A stretch of DNA of 64,000 nt from Halichoerus grypus (GCF_964656455.1 NC_135715.1:41178603-41242602), one strand, 5' to 3'. Counted from the first letter of the stretch, positions 44,846 to 57,077 are shown. Program-made: numbers and translations. The notes: generated by a model not told the origin, from the sequence alone.

Positions 44846-45480
44846 TATGAAGTCCTTAAATAGAAGCTTAATAAACTTTGTCATAATAAATGATGTGGAA
44901 AAATCTAATAAAGGATGTACACAAGGAAAATGGAGTAATTCCCAACTTTTAGTGAGTAAGACATCCTAGAAAAGTATAAAACTTACACTTAATATTAGCT
45001 ATAACTTTATGTTTTACATAAATGTGTAAGAAACAAAATGAAAACATATACAACTACAAAAAGAAGCATCTAAACTAGGGGAAAGGAAATGGAGCAGATC
45101 TATTTTTAAACCACAGCTGATCATTTATTAATGTCTTAGAGAATAAAACTGCATGAAATATCTCCTAACTTGCATTTTTTTTTCTTTAGCATTCTTGTAA
45201 CCACAGAATTTGTTTTGTATCGCTAGCAAAAGCAGCATGTCCATGGAATAAACTTAGTAGCACTCACTAAAACAGAATTTGTCTCAGTGGGAACCTTGTT
45301 TTTGGTCATAAACAAAGTGATAGAAATGGTTGAAAGCACAGTGCTCCTCACATTTTGTACTGTATTTCTGAAGATACTTACAAAATATTTATGTGCTACT
45401 TAATCAACCTTGGAGGCAAACAACTCCTCTCTAATGCATAGTTCACTGACCTTAAACTTGTTGGGATAAAACAACATGAA
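44846..45480. other. Unique sequence, nothing recognised
   Basis: No element or gene recognised. Confidence 0.35.
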
Positions 45481-45526
45481 ATAAATGAAATGAAATGAAA
45501 TGATATGAAATGAAATGAAATGAAGA
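45481..45526. repeat. (GAAAT)n microsatellite
   Basis: About nine ATGAA/GAAAT pentamers with one variant (GATAT). Confidence 0.92.
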
Positions 45527-45600
45527 AATTAAAATTTTGAAATTGAAGATTTCAGTTTAAATAATTATGTGATTTTTTTCCAGAGAAAAATGAAGTATTA

Positions 45601-45679
45601 ATGTTTTCTTCTTTTTATTTGCATTATATTTAAAGCTATTATGTTTTCTTCATTTGAGTTTATTTGCATTATATTTAAA
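45601..45679. repeat. Tandem duplication of about 40 bp
   Basis: Copy 1 at 45601-45634 and copy 2 at 45641-45679 share ATGTTTTCTTC at the start and TTTATTTGCATTATATTTAA at the end. Copy 2 has a 5-bp insertion in the middle. Confidence 0.85.
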
Positions 45680-46849
45680 AATGCAGATGATGCACATATC
45701 TTACTGTAATATCTATCAGATATTATTATCACAAAATTGTGAATGTGTGTGGTATTTTTCTCAGCAAAGCCTAATATAATTTAGTTACAATGTAAAGGCT
45801 ATTGAATGATAAGTATGAATATTAACAAAACTAACTCTCAATTTTCAAAATTGCTTCTCCTCAAAGGTTACATAAGTATTTACTGTATGTTTGTCTCTAA
45901 ATTCCAACAAGATTTAGAGAAATTCTTACTTGAGTACTCATTTCTGAATGTTCTTTTTTCTTCTGGGCATCACCTTAATAGTCAACAAATGCTGATAAGA
46001 TAGGGCATTTTATACATTAAAATAAAACTATTTTGGTCATTTAAGGAGAAATTTCATTTATGAAGTTTTTAGTTCCTTGCAGTGAGTAGGATGCATAATC
46101 TAAAAATGTGTAATCTCTTCCTGGGGTTGGGGGTTGGAGGGAAACACATACTGATAATTTCTTTATGCAAGCAAACTATCATCATCTGAAATTTTGAAAT
46201 ATTCATTATCTTTTTGCATGGTTTTTAAGGAGTAGGGGAAAAGAGATTTGTAAGAAACTAGTACATTTCCTGGTCTTTATTCAGTAAAGATTCTGGAATA
46301 ATATTCCATTGTATAAGTCTACCACATTTTTTGTTCCACAGAATTATATTTCTTTGGATATTTACAGTAATTAGGGAATCTCAAAACAAACAAAAACCCA
46401 TGGTCATATTTATCTTCCAGTGCATTTGAGAAAGGTGAAGTAAAGATGATGTGTTTATTGACAGTAGGACTTAAAAAGCCTTTATATATTTTAAGAGATG
46501 AAGAGAAATATATTTCTAAAAATAAAAACGTGACTTTTTCTGAAGAATCTCATGTACCTAGTAACCTTCAGAACACACTTTGGAAAAAAAGCTCTTCAAG
46601 CATATTCCATGTCCAGCATTGAAATTCCAATCCAAATTCTCCTAACCTACTTCCCCCATAGTCTTTCCCATCTCAGTCAGCAGCAGCTCTGTCTTCTAAT
46701 TTCTTAGCAAAAGCAAGTACAGAAACAAACATATGTGTTGGCATTATTCTTTTCTTTATCCTTCTCTTTGTCTCACACCACATGTGGCATCTGTCCAGAA
46801 ATCCCGTAGGACCTATTTTCGAAATAAATGCTGAGTGTATTCATTGCTC
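45680..46849. other. Unique sequence, nothing recognised
   Basis: About 1.2 kb without recognised element or gene. Confidence 0.4.
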
Positions 46850-47655
46850 AACTTCTTTATTGTAACAACAGTCCAGGCACTATCATCTAAGGCTGGATTA
46901 CTGCACTGGCCTCCTTGTTATTGCAGTGGTCCCTCATTATTGAAGTAGATGCCCGGTTGTTGGAGTAGCCCATGATTATTGCAGCAGGCCCAAATTATTG
47001 CAGTAGCTCCTCATCATTGTGTTATTGTAGTAGCTCCTGGTTACTGCAGAGGCCCCGATTATTATAGTAGACTCCTAACTGCTCTCCTTTTTTTCCATCA
47101 TTGCTCCTCTTCAATCTCTTCTGAACGCTGTAGTCAGCATGATTCTTTTAAACCTGAGGTCAGATCACATTACTGCTCTGCTGAAAATCCTCTAGTGCTT
47201 TCCCTTCTTATACACAACAAAAGCCAAAGCATGTATCATGCTCTACAAATACCTCCACCACCCAGCAGTCTATTCTAGCCACACAGGTTTCCTTCGTTTG
47301 TCTCAAGCACAATGAGAATTCTGCGGCCTTAGTATTTGTTCATTTATTGGCTCATATCTAAATCATTTATCACCCCCACTCTCACCTCTGTTCCCAGTGT
47401 CCCATTCTCTGTGAGGTTTCCCAGACTCCTATTTAGAAATGCAGCCCATTCTCAATACTCCGTTTGATTTTTTACTTAGTACATATTATCTTCTGTCACA
47501 CACAAGTGTTTTCTCACTTGTCCCTGAAGAATGCAAACTTCATAAGGGTACGGGTCTTGCTAGATCAAAAATTTTTAGACCCTAAAATATAAAGAACACA
47601 TGCAAATAGGGACACAAGTGGGCATATAATAAATATTTGTTTTATGAGTGAATGC
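46850..47655 (+). mobile_element. LINE-2 3' region with internal minisatellite
   Basis: Ordered L2 words: 'GGATTACTGCACTGGCCTCC', 'CTCCTAACTGCTCTCC', 'ATGATTCTTTTAAACCTGAG', 'CAGATCACATTACTGCTCTG', 'AAAATCCTCTAGTGCTTTCC', 'TCCCCGAAGAATGCAAAC'-like sequence near 47522 and the end 'GCATATAATAAATATTTGTT'. The segment between the first two words has been amplified (46898-47077). Ancient and non-coding; the 99-residue frame at 46979-47278 is incidental. Confidence 0.75.
46898..47077 (+). repeat. Degenerate 19-bp minisatellite, nine units
   Basis: Units begin TTATTG (or TTACTG/TTGTTG): 46898, 46918, 46937, 46957, 46976, 46995, 47022, 47041 and 47059. The approximate consensus is TTATTGCAGTAGCYCCYSR. 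Unit 6 has 8 extra bases. The first and last units match the single TTACTGCAATAGCCTCCTAA-like word normally found in L2. Confidence 0.85.
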
Positions 47656-49977
47656 CTACATGTTATGATTAAAGGTTCAACTACAGAAAAAAAGTGATAC
47701 ATATCTGCTCCCCTCCACCATGGCCAGGAGAGTCAAAGGAAATCAAACTTGTTGAGACGAAGCCCATTCTATAATTTTGATGGATTTGTAATGCCCAATC
47801 CAAAGCAGATCCCTGATTATTCTGTCAATACATCATCTTTCTCAGCTCTTCGACCTTTGAAATTTTAGCCTGAATGACTCAGACACTGAGAAATATACTG
47901 CAGAAAATGGCAGCGTTCCTGTGCTTGTGTGGGAATACATGTGAGGAAGGGAGGTTAATATATTCTAAAGCCTGGACAATCTCTCTGGGTGGAAGGTGGA
48001 TTGCCCTCTGACAGTACACGTTTTCAACGTGGCAGTTTACAGGTGATTTGCTCTAAGAAATGGCTAGGTCTGAGGACAGAGAAGTTAGGAACTACAGTGC
48101 ATTAGCGAGGATAATTTTCCTGTGCACTGCTGGGGCTGTTACGTGAGAAGAGTTTCCATGCCTCCTACACTGTGATTTCTCTGGGTTACTCCAATTTTTC
48201 AATCCAGTCTGATAACACAGAGAGTCCTGGGAAATAGAATAGTGAGGCACTAAAGGGATATTCATACCTATAAAAACAACACCGAAAGATACACATCCTG
48301 CCAGATGAGGCCATCCACTAGGAAATTACGGCAGAGTGGAGAGTTATAATCCACTATGGTGTTAGGAATTGTGCTAGGAGCACGTTGTGGGGTGGATGGC
48401 TCAGTTGTGGACAGGAGAAAAAAAAAATCTTTTTTTTTTCCAAAATATATTAGGAAGGGTAAATATTGAAAATAGTAGAAAACTGACAAGTGTTAAAAGA
48501 GACTACTTCTTCATAAGACTCGGTACCCTATATGTTGATATATGAATCAAAGGATGCTTTAGAATACATTCCCACTTTAATTAGTGAGGGCATTACAATG
48601 TACTTGTTTCTAAAATGTCAGAAATTTTTTAGGATATCTTGTTCTGATAGAATTATGAAAGGATAAGACAGTAGTAGGTAGGAGAGATAACAAGGAGATA
48701 TGTAACATCTCTTTTCTCTGGTAAAAATACAAAATCATTAGATAAATTTAAGAGCAAATTAAAGGAATGAGGTTGTCATCGAAATTGTTCATCATGATAA
48801 ATATTCATCTTTCTTCCATTTGTTTAGATAACTGAAGATTTATTAGAGAATATTTTTCCTATTACTGAAAATTACTGTCACTTCACATCTTTGTACAGCT
48901 TTGGGCTGATAATTCTCTGAAACAAATCTAAATAAACAGGGTCCTCTCACACCTATAGTTTTAATACAAATGTACAAGAATAGTAGATTAATTGTGTTTT
49001 TCATTTCTTAGATGGTGCAGACAGATTTGTGCTCCTTGGCTCATACTTCACTTTAATCTCCATACCAATTTTGTGGTTAAAACTTGCCTCCTTTAGTCTT
49101 TGTTCATTGATTTGGCCCTATAGATAGTGCTTGAGTTCTGGTATACAAAATAATCACGTTTCACAGCCTGAACATTTTGCCAGAAATCCAAGCCCCCACA
49201 ATTATACAAGGAAACAAATTAATAGCCTACTTTGGCTAAGCATATTTAAGTTGATTTATGTGAACTTTGACATTTTAACCCTTATATTTTTCACACATGT
49301 TTGATATATTTCAATAATAAATAGGAGATAAAATATAGAACAGAATTTTTAAAATCTCATTAGTTACATTTAAAAGACAGGTGGAGGACTGGAAGATTTC
49401 CAACATAGTTTTTGAGACTAAACATTGAGCTAAATTTCACATTATTTTGTCCCTTTTTGCTAAATTAACATGAAATTTTGATGTTATTAATCCCAAAGAC
49501 TTTACAGTAATTCCCCAAATTTCTTCCCCTACATATGTTGCAGTTTTTCAGAATTCTGCTGCCTATCAGCATTTCATCGTCTTTATCATATGTACAATCA
49601 TTAATGTTTTTCATGTATAGTGGCATTTTAAGATTCAGGAAATCTGAAGTCAAATCCCAAATGACTCCTGTAATCCTCAAGAAACATACTTAAAACATTG
49701 ATTTAGGCTTAAGCTTTTGATTCTAAGTATTTAGACAGAAAGAAGTTAGTATAGCAATTACTCAAGCTCCCTTTTAACAGTATTTACCCATCGATAATAA
49801 ACTTAGGCGAAATGATAATTTAATTAAAATGACTTAAAGTGTGAGCATTAGGGGAAAAAAAAGCATCACTTTTTATTACGTGTGTTAACGTTAACTATCA
49901 CTTGGAAGTAATTCCATTGATTTTGTTTTATGTGCATGAAAATCAACAATCAAAATAGTTAATATGTAAGTGAATTA
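47656..49977. other. 2.3 kb unique sequence, no gene recognised
   Basis: Somewhat less AT-rich at 47690-48250. A10/T10 inverted runs occur at about 48417-48440. No frame longer than about 75 codons, and none recognisable. No named transposon seen. Confidence 0.45.
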
Positions 49978-50133
49978 AATTTTAAAATTATAGGCTTTAC
50001 TTGGGGTTTTTTGAATGTGTAGTTTTATCCTAAAACTTACTGTAGGTTTATACACTTCGTGTAGTTTTATAATTTTAAAATTACAGGCTTTAGTTAGGGT
50101 TTTTTGAATGTGTGGTTTTATCTTAAAACTCAG
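49978..50133. repeat. Local direct duplication, 93-bp offset
   Basis: Copy A 49978-50039 and copy B 50071-50132 match at about 56 of 62 positions (for example GGGTTTTTTGAATGTGT in both). A 31-bp spacer between them includes a further GTGTAGTTTTAT word. Confidence 0.88.
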
Positions 50134-50494
50134 TTTTATCCTTAGTGCTACTTTTTTAATTGTATAAAGTAAGAAATTTATGAAATTTCAATTAGTATTT
50201 AATACTCACTGTATATTTTTGGTGTCATTACTATTCAAGCTCAATTATTTCATTCTTTAACTCAAGTCTTTTATGTAATTCAGAAAATTTTGGAAAATTA
50301 AGACAAGTTTTGACTATTTCAAAGATTATTATATATGCTTTTTTTTTCCTCAGGTGCTTGCAACATCTATAAAGGGAAAATATAGAAGTAATTTTCGAGT
50401 GTTTCTCTAATTTCCATATTTTGCCAATACTAGATGCTTTTACCAATGCAGAAGAAATTGATATATAATGTTAGTGTTTGAAAATAATTCAAGA
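50134..50494. other. Unique AT-rich sequence, nothing recognised
   Basis: No element or gene recognised. Confidence 0.35.
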
Positions 50495-50600
50495 TATTTT
50501 AATTTGTCTTTTTCATAGATTAGAAAATTGAGACACAGAGACAGAAAGTCATTTGACAATATTACACAGCAAATTAAAGGGAAATTGATAACTCATACAG
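50495..50600 (+). mobile_element. Diverged MIR fragment
   Basis: 'TCATAGATTAGAAAATTGAG' then 'AGACAGAAAGTCATTTGACA' and 'ATTACACAGCAAATTAAAGG' follow the MIR core order. Confidence 0.55.
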
Positions 50601-50689
50601 AAATGTGAGAACTTAATTGGACTTGGAAATTAAAGGATTGAAATAGCAAATAGTTAAATAAATGCATCCTATTTTTGGAATACATCTCA

Positions 50690-50865
50690 GGCATTTTATG
50701 TCATTTTATGTTCTTTTCATATACTCATTCAATTAATTCTCACATTAATTTTCACTTAAGAAAACGTTATCTTAATATATGAGGTAACTCAAGTGCAAAG
50801 AGATCTAGATACATTTCCAAGTATACATTGCAGACCCAGGCTTTCAAATCAGTTTTGTTTGGTTT
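50690..50865 (+). mobile_element. Diverged MIR
   Basis: 'TCAATTAATTCTCACATTAA', 'TATGAGGTAACTCAAGTGCA' and 'GCAGACCCAGGCTTTCAAAT' follow the MIR core order (TTTAATCCTCACAA ... GATGAGGAAACTGAGGC ... GAACCCAGGC). Confidence 0.55.
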
Positions 50866-51084
50866 CACAGATTAACTTTTAAAAATGACTCTCTATACAT
50901 TAAAATTTCTGTACATAGAATTTCTACAACTGTAGTAAATGTCATCCTGCAGTTTTGTTTTCTCTCTGTAATCCCTGCCATGCCTTCATTTCAACATTTA
51001 TTTTCTTCAACCTATAACCTTTATATCCTTCTTCTTTCCATTATTTCTACAACTCCCCATCCTTTCCAAGTCATGGCTATTCCT

Positions 51085-51240
51085 AGATCATTAAATCTTG
51101 GAATTGGATGGGACCTTGGGGGTATGCTCTAACTCTTTCATGTTACATATGAGGAAATTGAAACCCAGATACTTAAAATTGCTTGCCTTAGGCCCTACAG
51201 CTAGTAGATGGTAGAACTAGAAATGAACGTATATCTTCTA
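51085..51240 (+). mobile_element. MIR-core-like ancient repeat, unassigned
   Basis: 'GAATTGGATGGGACCTTGGG', 'TTACATATGAGGAAATTGAA' and 'CCCTACAGCTAGTAGATGGT' share the GATGAGGAAACTGA...CACAGCTAGTAAGTGG layout with MIR-like ancient SINEs, but the 5' part is a different head. Family not named. Confidence 0.4.
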
Positions 51241-51421
51241 AAAGTTCTATTCTCCTGACAATACACTTCTTTTCCTTCGTGTAATGTTTATTTCTACAGT
51301 GGTGGAAGCATGTCAGTCTAAAATTGTTTTAAAAGGATGCGTTACAACTTGAAGGAACAATTTGTTTTGTTTTGTTTTCTTTCAAGAAGTGACTCATTAA
51401 CAAACTTGAAACTACAAGCAG

Positions 51422-51647
51422 GGGCGCCTGGGTGGCTCAGTTGGTTAAGCAACTGCCTTCGGCTCAGGTCATGATTCTGGAGTCCCGGGATCGAGTCCCA
51501 CATCGGGCTCCCTGCTCAGCAGGGAGTCTGCTTCTCCCTCTGACCCTCCCCCTCTCATGCTCTCTGTCTCCCATTCTCTCTCTCAGATAAATAAATAAAA
51601 TCTTTAAAAAAATAAAAAATAAAAATAAAAAAAATAAAAGAAGAGAA
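51422..51647 (+). mobile_element. CAN-type SINE, second young subfamily
   Basis: Head GGGGCGCCTGGGTGGCTCAG then TTGGTTAAGCAACTGCC; body GGAGTCCCGGGATCGAGTCC and CTCTCATGCTCTCTGTCTCC, like the copy at 35385. A-rich tail with TAAAAA units. Target duplication GAAACTACAAGCAG at 51408-51421 and 51648-51661. Confidence 0.95.
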
Positions 51648-51789
51648 GAAACTACAAGCAGTAGAGTGAGCACTGACCTTAAAATATTGGAGAATTATAA
51701 GATATGGTTGTTCTCTTATAGTATATATATGAATTACAATTACACTACTAGGACCATGAGTGATAGCTGGTATATAAACTGTTTAAAAT

Positions 51790-51868
51790 CTTAATCTTGG
51801 GATTGTGAGTTCGAGCCCCATGTTGGGTGTAGAGATTACAAAAAAAAGCTTAAAAAATTAAAATCTTA
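51790..51868 (+). mobile_element. Ancient tRNA-derived SINE fragment
   Basis: 'TTGTGAGTTCGAGCCCCATG' and 'TTGGGTGTAGAGATTACA' then an A-rich tail. This matches the 3' half of the old short SINE type (compare 28148-28289 on the other strand). The head is missing. Confidence 0.75.
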
Positions 51869-52438
51869 GAGATATAATGCAATCAATCAATCTTTATTTC
51901 TTACTCAAGTCACAACTGGTTGACAGTAGATAACTACACGGGAGCGCTCTCCTCAGTGGCAACTGAAGGAAAGAGACTTCTTAAATCATGCTGCTCCACC
52001 CTCTCCTGAGGACCCCAAAGAGTTGTCTTCTAGACCTTTTGCATTCTTCCAGCCAGTGTTCAAAGACAGAGATTTGGAGGAGTCTGTGAATTGTTTTATG
52101 ACAAGATTTGGATTCACACACATCATTTCTAGCCTTACATTTGGCTAGAATCCAGTTTACAACCCCAGCATAATTATAAGGAAGACTGAGAAAGATCATC
52201 CTTCTGTGTGTCTAGACTAAGGAAACTAAACTGGTAAACATCTTGTTAGTATCTGTCTCAAATTAAGTTCTACTGTAGTCTATCCCCAAATGGAATAATG
52301 CTGTTAATTAAGACTATGCTTTTTATATATCAAAAGGAGCCAAACAAAATGAATAGAATCACACAATCTAAAAAAATAAATTTTATAAAGCTTGTAAGTA
52401 TAGTTTATCCAGACACATATTAGCCTTTGGCACATAAG
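51869..52438. other. Unique sequence, nothing recognised
   Basis: No element or gene recognised. Confidence 0.35.
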
Positions 52439-52454
52439 AGTACATGCAATTTTT

Positions 52455-52651
52455 ATGGGATGCCTGGGTGGCTCAATCGGTTAAGCATCTACCTCCGGCT
52501 CAGGTCATGATCCCAGGTTCCTGGGATAGAGCCCCGCATTGGGCTCCCTGCTCCACAGGAAACCTGCTTCTCCCTCTCCCGCTCCCCCTGCTTGTGTTCC
52601 CTCTCTTGCTATGTCTCTCTGTCAATTAAATAAATAAAATCTTTAAAAAAA
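52455..52651 (+). mobile_element. CAN-type SINE, young subfamily
   Basis: Head GGGATGCCTGGGTGGCTCAA, CCCGCATTGGGCTCCCTGCT, CTTGTGTTCCCTCTCTTGCT and tail TAAATAAATAAAATCTTT. Target duplication AGTACATGCAATTTTT (52439-52454) / AGTACATGCAGTTTTT (52652-52667). Confidence 0.94.
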
Positions 52652-52667
52652 AGTACATGCAGTTTTT

Positions 52668-53882
52668 TCAGTTATACATATCCAAATGGTTTTACCAGGA
52701 AGGTCAGAACTGTCATTTGTATTTCAAACTCTATATGTAATATCTATGTTGCTTCAGTGTGCATCCTTGGTATATTTTACCAAATATGGCTGTGAGTAAA
52801 TTTGGGTTGGGAAGGATCGTATACCTTTCACCTCTTCCTGAATGCATACTCAATCCCTATTTATTTCTGATATTCCTAAAGTTTAAATGTGGCCTGACCT
52901 TCTGTCTGCCTCCAGAAGAATTCACCAAATGAAAGTAGACATTGTATCTGATCTCTAAACGTCCTCCTAATTAAAGCAAACCTCTTGGCAACTTGCAGAT
53001 TTTTATAAACAATACTTTGCTATGTAGAACCACTAATTTTGTACTTTATTTATATACTTTATTTGATCAATTGTAATATATACTATAATTTATGGTTGTG
53101 AAATATCAAAATCATGGAAAACAATACAATGCTACAAATCTGTTATAATGTTTGCCTAGCTTATAATGTATCTTTTTCCCCCTGGAAAATGAGTCTTACT
53201 CATAGGACTGAACCCCTAAGACTCACATTTCATCATATAACCTTTTCCTATGGCTATAGTTGACTTGGCAATGGTAGGGATTTGACATAATTTAAGCCAA
53301 TCAGAATTTATATCCTGAAAATGTGAGGCAATTCATGGACTTATATTTGGTTTTATTTTTTACTTTGTTTTTCCTTTGTGTGTTTGGAACTTTATAACTT
53401 TGGCCTATAAACTATGAAAATTTGAGCTATCCATATTCTGCCTTGGGGCTCTTTACTCAGAAAATGTGTCAACAGAAAGAAAAGGAAGTGAAGCTAATAT
53501 AGAGAGAAGAATATGAAATGTGTGAAGATCTCTGGCTGCTTTATCCAATGACTGAGTCTACCTTCTGTCTAAAATTAAGATCTGTAATATTTTCCTGTGG
53601 ATTATTTACCTTATATTTATTTTTTAAAAGATGGTCAAGCAGGTTTCTTTACTTAAAACCAAAAGAGATTCAACTATAACAAATTCTACCTCAAAACATC
53701 TCTCAGATAAGACAAGTTTAGCACATGAGTAATATGCCCATCTCAAGGTAACATGCATTTTGTATTTTGCTTTGACTAGCAAATATAAGAAAGTTAGATG
53801 TTATAAGTAGAAAAATATAAACAGGAACAATCTTAATCTTTAACTTTATATGCCAATGCCAATTAAAACTCTTAATAAAAGG
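52668..53882. other. Unique AT-rich sequence, nothing recognised
   Basis: About 1.2 kb, no gene or named element recognised. Confidence 0.4.
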
Positions 53883-54061
53883 AGGAACACCTGGGTGGCC
53901 CAATTGGTTAAGCATCTGAATCTTGATTTTGGCTCAGGTCATGATCTCAGGGTTGTGAGATCGAGCTCTTCTCTCTCTCCCTCTCCCTTTACCCCTCCAT
54001 AGCCCTCCCCCCCACTCGCACACATGCTCTCTCTGAATGAATGAATGAATGAATGAATAAG
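53883..54061 (+). mobile_element. CAN-type SINE, older, internally deleted, (GAAT)n tail
   Basis: Head GAACACCTGGGTGGCCCAAT, 'CATGATCTCAGGGTTGTGAG', then directly a CT-rich body (the CCCGCATCGGGCTC part is missing). The tail is (GAAT)6 at about 54034-54058 instead of AAAT units. Target duplication unclear. Confidence 0.9.
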
Positions 54062-56227
54062 TAACTCTAAAAAGTGGAATACATATTGAATTTCCAAACA
54101 ATGATAGCTCAGACACCATCAGCATTGAAATGATCTGCTTAAAAATCTATTAAAAAATCATAATCTATTTTCTGAATGATTTCCACATATTTACTGGCCT
54201 GGGTTCCTACCGAGAATAGAGCTTTTATTTAAGAAGGGTTATAGGGCTCAGAAGGCTTTAAGTTGTTGAAGAATTGGCCTATAGAATCCATTAGAGGAAA
54301 ACCTATTTTAGCCCATCCTGAATAGACCATACACCAATAAAGAAGTCTGGTCTCAAGGTGCAAGAGTGTAATTTTCTCTTTGTTATGAGCCATAATTGGT
54401 GAATGTATTAATATTTGTGACTCTCAAGAAAAGGCACTATCACTTGTTACTAGCTTCACAAATATATGTATGTAATATGTATATGTATGTATATACATAT
54501 ATGTAATGGCAACAAACTCTTCACTCACTGGCAGGTTATGACATTTGAGTGTCATGATTTGTAGGAAAGAAATAGAATATCGTCCTTAGTTGGAAATGCA
54601 AACATTCCTCTAGCTAACAGGGTTATAGCCAAAAATTTTCCCAAGGACACATTTACAGCAGCCTCTTTACTTATCAGTGAGATGATTTTCTGTACAGTGG
54701 ACCTCTCCACTATAGGCAGCACACAAAATGCAATTAATTCCTTGATTTAAAATAAACATTATTTAGGAGATTAATAAATGCTGGGAAAGAAAAGTGGCTA
54801 TCATTTCTGAATGACATAGTGGATTTTTATAAATACAAAATCATTAACAAAAAATGAATAAATGTGAAGAAAACAATTATTTTTTCCAAATTATTAGTGC
54901 TTTAGATATTCACAAGTTTTCCTCCTTACCATTTTTTTTTTTTCTAAATAAAGCCACATTTCTCCTCACATCCATTTCATTTAAATGTCTTACTGGTGGT
55001 CATTTGTAACTTGCTCCTAGGAACAATAAAAAAGACCTGTAGGTTGAATAATTGCTTAGATGGCTTAGATGACTTATTATAGATCCTTTTAATAAAGCTG
55101 TATTCTTAGTTTTGTCTCCCCACCCCCGTCTTTCCTGTGTACATCATTGATAATTTGTCCTTTTTCAAAACAAAGGATTTTGATTTTTTTTTTTTTTTAA
55201 TGTCAAGGAAGGTATGAGAAACTACAGTTTCAAAGGTTTTTTTGTTTTTTGTTTTTTTTTCTAAAATGGAACCTCTCATTGCTGATATTAGCTAAATTTA
55301 AACAAAACTCTATATCCCTGGGGCTAGCCCAGAAAGCTGCCTTGAAAATGTTATATTATGATTGCATCTGTTCCATTCATTACACTGGGAGTTAGGTTAT
55401 TCAAGGTAAGCATGTACAAATGAAACAATATTTAATTCTAGTGTTTATCTTCAGTGAATCCAGACATACCCACAGGTCTTTGTTTTGCCAGTCCTCAATT
55501 GAGAGAGCCATGTAAAAGTGACACTGCAAGAATAAGATTTAGCAGTATACCCTGAAGGATTTACTTATCCAGGAAAGCAGAGATTATGTTTTACTACCTT
55601 GGAAACATCAAGCTCAGATGAAAGATGAGAATAAAACTCTAAAGAATATAATGAAGTTCTGTGTGCATGTACATATGTGCATCTTTCCCCAATTGGCTCC
55701 TTACTCACTTGGCATAACTAACTAGAAATTAGAAAATTTTCAGAATCCTGTATTAAAGAGCCAACTTGAGCCATACACTGTTCATCCTCATGAATTCGAC
55801 AAGGTATAGTTCTCTGCATGAGATGGGTTTATCCTTGTGGTTGTTATCCTGTTATTTTTAAGTTTTAAGCAAAACATATTCGGAATATATATGTAATAAT
55901 TGAATGACTCAATATTTCATGTTGATAATGGAATGGAAAATTTCAGTAGTCGCGTATATACCTGGAAAGATATTCCTGAGTGTTTTTAAGACAGAGACCA
56001 CTTTCCTTAGGAAAAGAGCCACCTGTCTTGTAGTCCAATGGCTTTTTTCATTAACTTAGCCTAGCCGTTACATTGTTGCCCAAAAATGAGCTATTGGGGC
56101 ATCATCTGCCTCTTCTGATAAAGGAAGAAACTGATATGAGAAGTTCCATCGTTCCTAGTATGTTTAAAGTGTTATTATTTTAAAAATCTATCAAAGTTAT
56201 TTATGTTTATGGATTAAGAGTGTAAAA
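54062..56227. other. 2.2 kb unique AT-rich sequence, no gene recognised
   Basis: Simple tracts only: (ATGTAT)n at about 54465-54500, a T run at 55180-55198 and T/G runs at 55236-55262. No named transposon or gene. Confidence 0.45.
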
Positions 56228-56244
56228 AAATCTACAAACTTTTT

Positions 56245-56476
56245 TTAAAAGATTTTATTTATTTATTTGACACAGAGAGAGAGAGAGGGATCACAAGTAG
56301 GCAGAGCGGCAGGCAGAGGGAGCGGCAGGCAGAGGGAGAGGCAGGCTCCCCGCTGAGCAGAGAGCCCGACGCAGGGCTCCATGCAGGGCTCGATGCAGGG
56401 GCTTGATCCCAGGACCCTGGGATCATGACCTGAGCCAAAGGCAGATGCTTAACTGACTGCGCCACCCAGGTGCACC
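56245..56476 (-). mobile_element. CAN-type SINE with internal tandem amplification
   Basis: Antisense copy with a perfect 17-bp target duplication AAATCTACAAACTTTTT (56228-56244, 56477-56493). Two internal words are repeated: GGCAGGCAGAGGGAG-type units at about 56307-56344 and GCAGGGCTC(C/G)ATGCAGGG units at about 56370-56402. Confidence 0.95.
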
Positions 56477-56493
56477 AAATCTACAAACTTTTT

Positions 56494-57064
56494 AACCAGA
56501 AAATAGAAGTTCCCTTATGCCTCTCCTCAGAGGTTATCATTTTTATTTTTTGTTAAGTTATTCCTGTATTTGCCTCTATATCTTAATGTACTTATATTGC
56601 TTATTTTGTACTTTTTTAAAGAAAGAGCATAGACAATGCTCTTATCAATAGATAATTGACTAATCAATGGATATTTGACTCTCCACTATGAAAAAGTAAG
56701 ATTTGTTATCTTTATATCTTCTCACAGCCATTGACATGTGGACATAAAGTATATTATCCTTCTCTGGGAAACTTTTTTTTCCTGGAGAAAACAATGATCT
56801 TTTTGTCTCATTTGGTTAGTTTTCCATTCATTTAACCCTAATGCATCATCAGATGCTCTCAATTATGTATGTATGTGTGTGTGTGTGCCTGCATGTGATG
56901 CGTGTACGTGTGTTTCTATGTCACCGTTACCAGCAAGTCTCTCCCAAGAGCCTTTCAACTTTATAAAAGTGCCCTGGTTTGTCACTAGCCCTGCTACACA
57001 TCTGTGTTGCAGAGACCCACCACTGCCATTATTTCAATAATTGCACTCACATATCTCTTTTGTT
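56494..57064. other. Unique sequence with short (TG)n
   Basis: A (GT)n/(GTAT) run at about 56866-56888. Nothing else recognised. Confidence 0.4.
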
Positions 57065-57077
57065 TAAAGTCCTTTTT

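Noticed and set aside
46979..47278. Plus-strand open frame of 99 codons
   Set aside because: It reads through the L2-derived minisatellite and L2 3' region, so it is not a gene.
47690..48250. Processed pseudogene in a less AT-rich stretch
   Set aside because: No frame, poly(A) tail or flanking target duplication could be found.
48355..48410. SINE-like phrase GGATGGCTCAGTTG
   Set aside because: Only the short word matches; no SINE body or tail follows, so it is probably chance.
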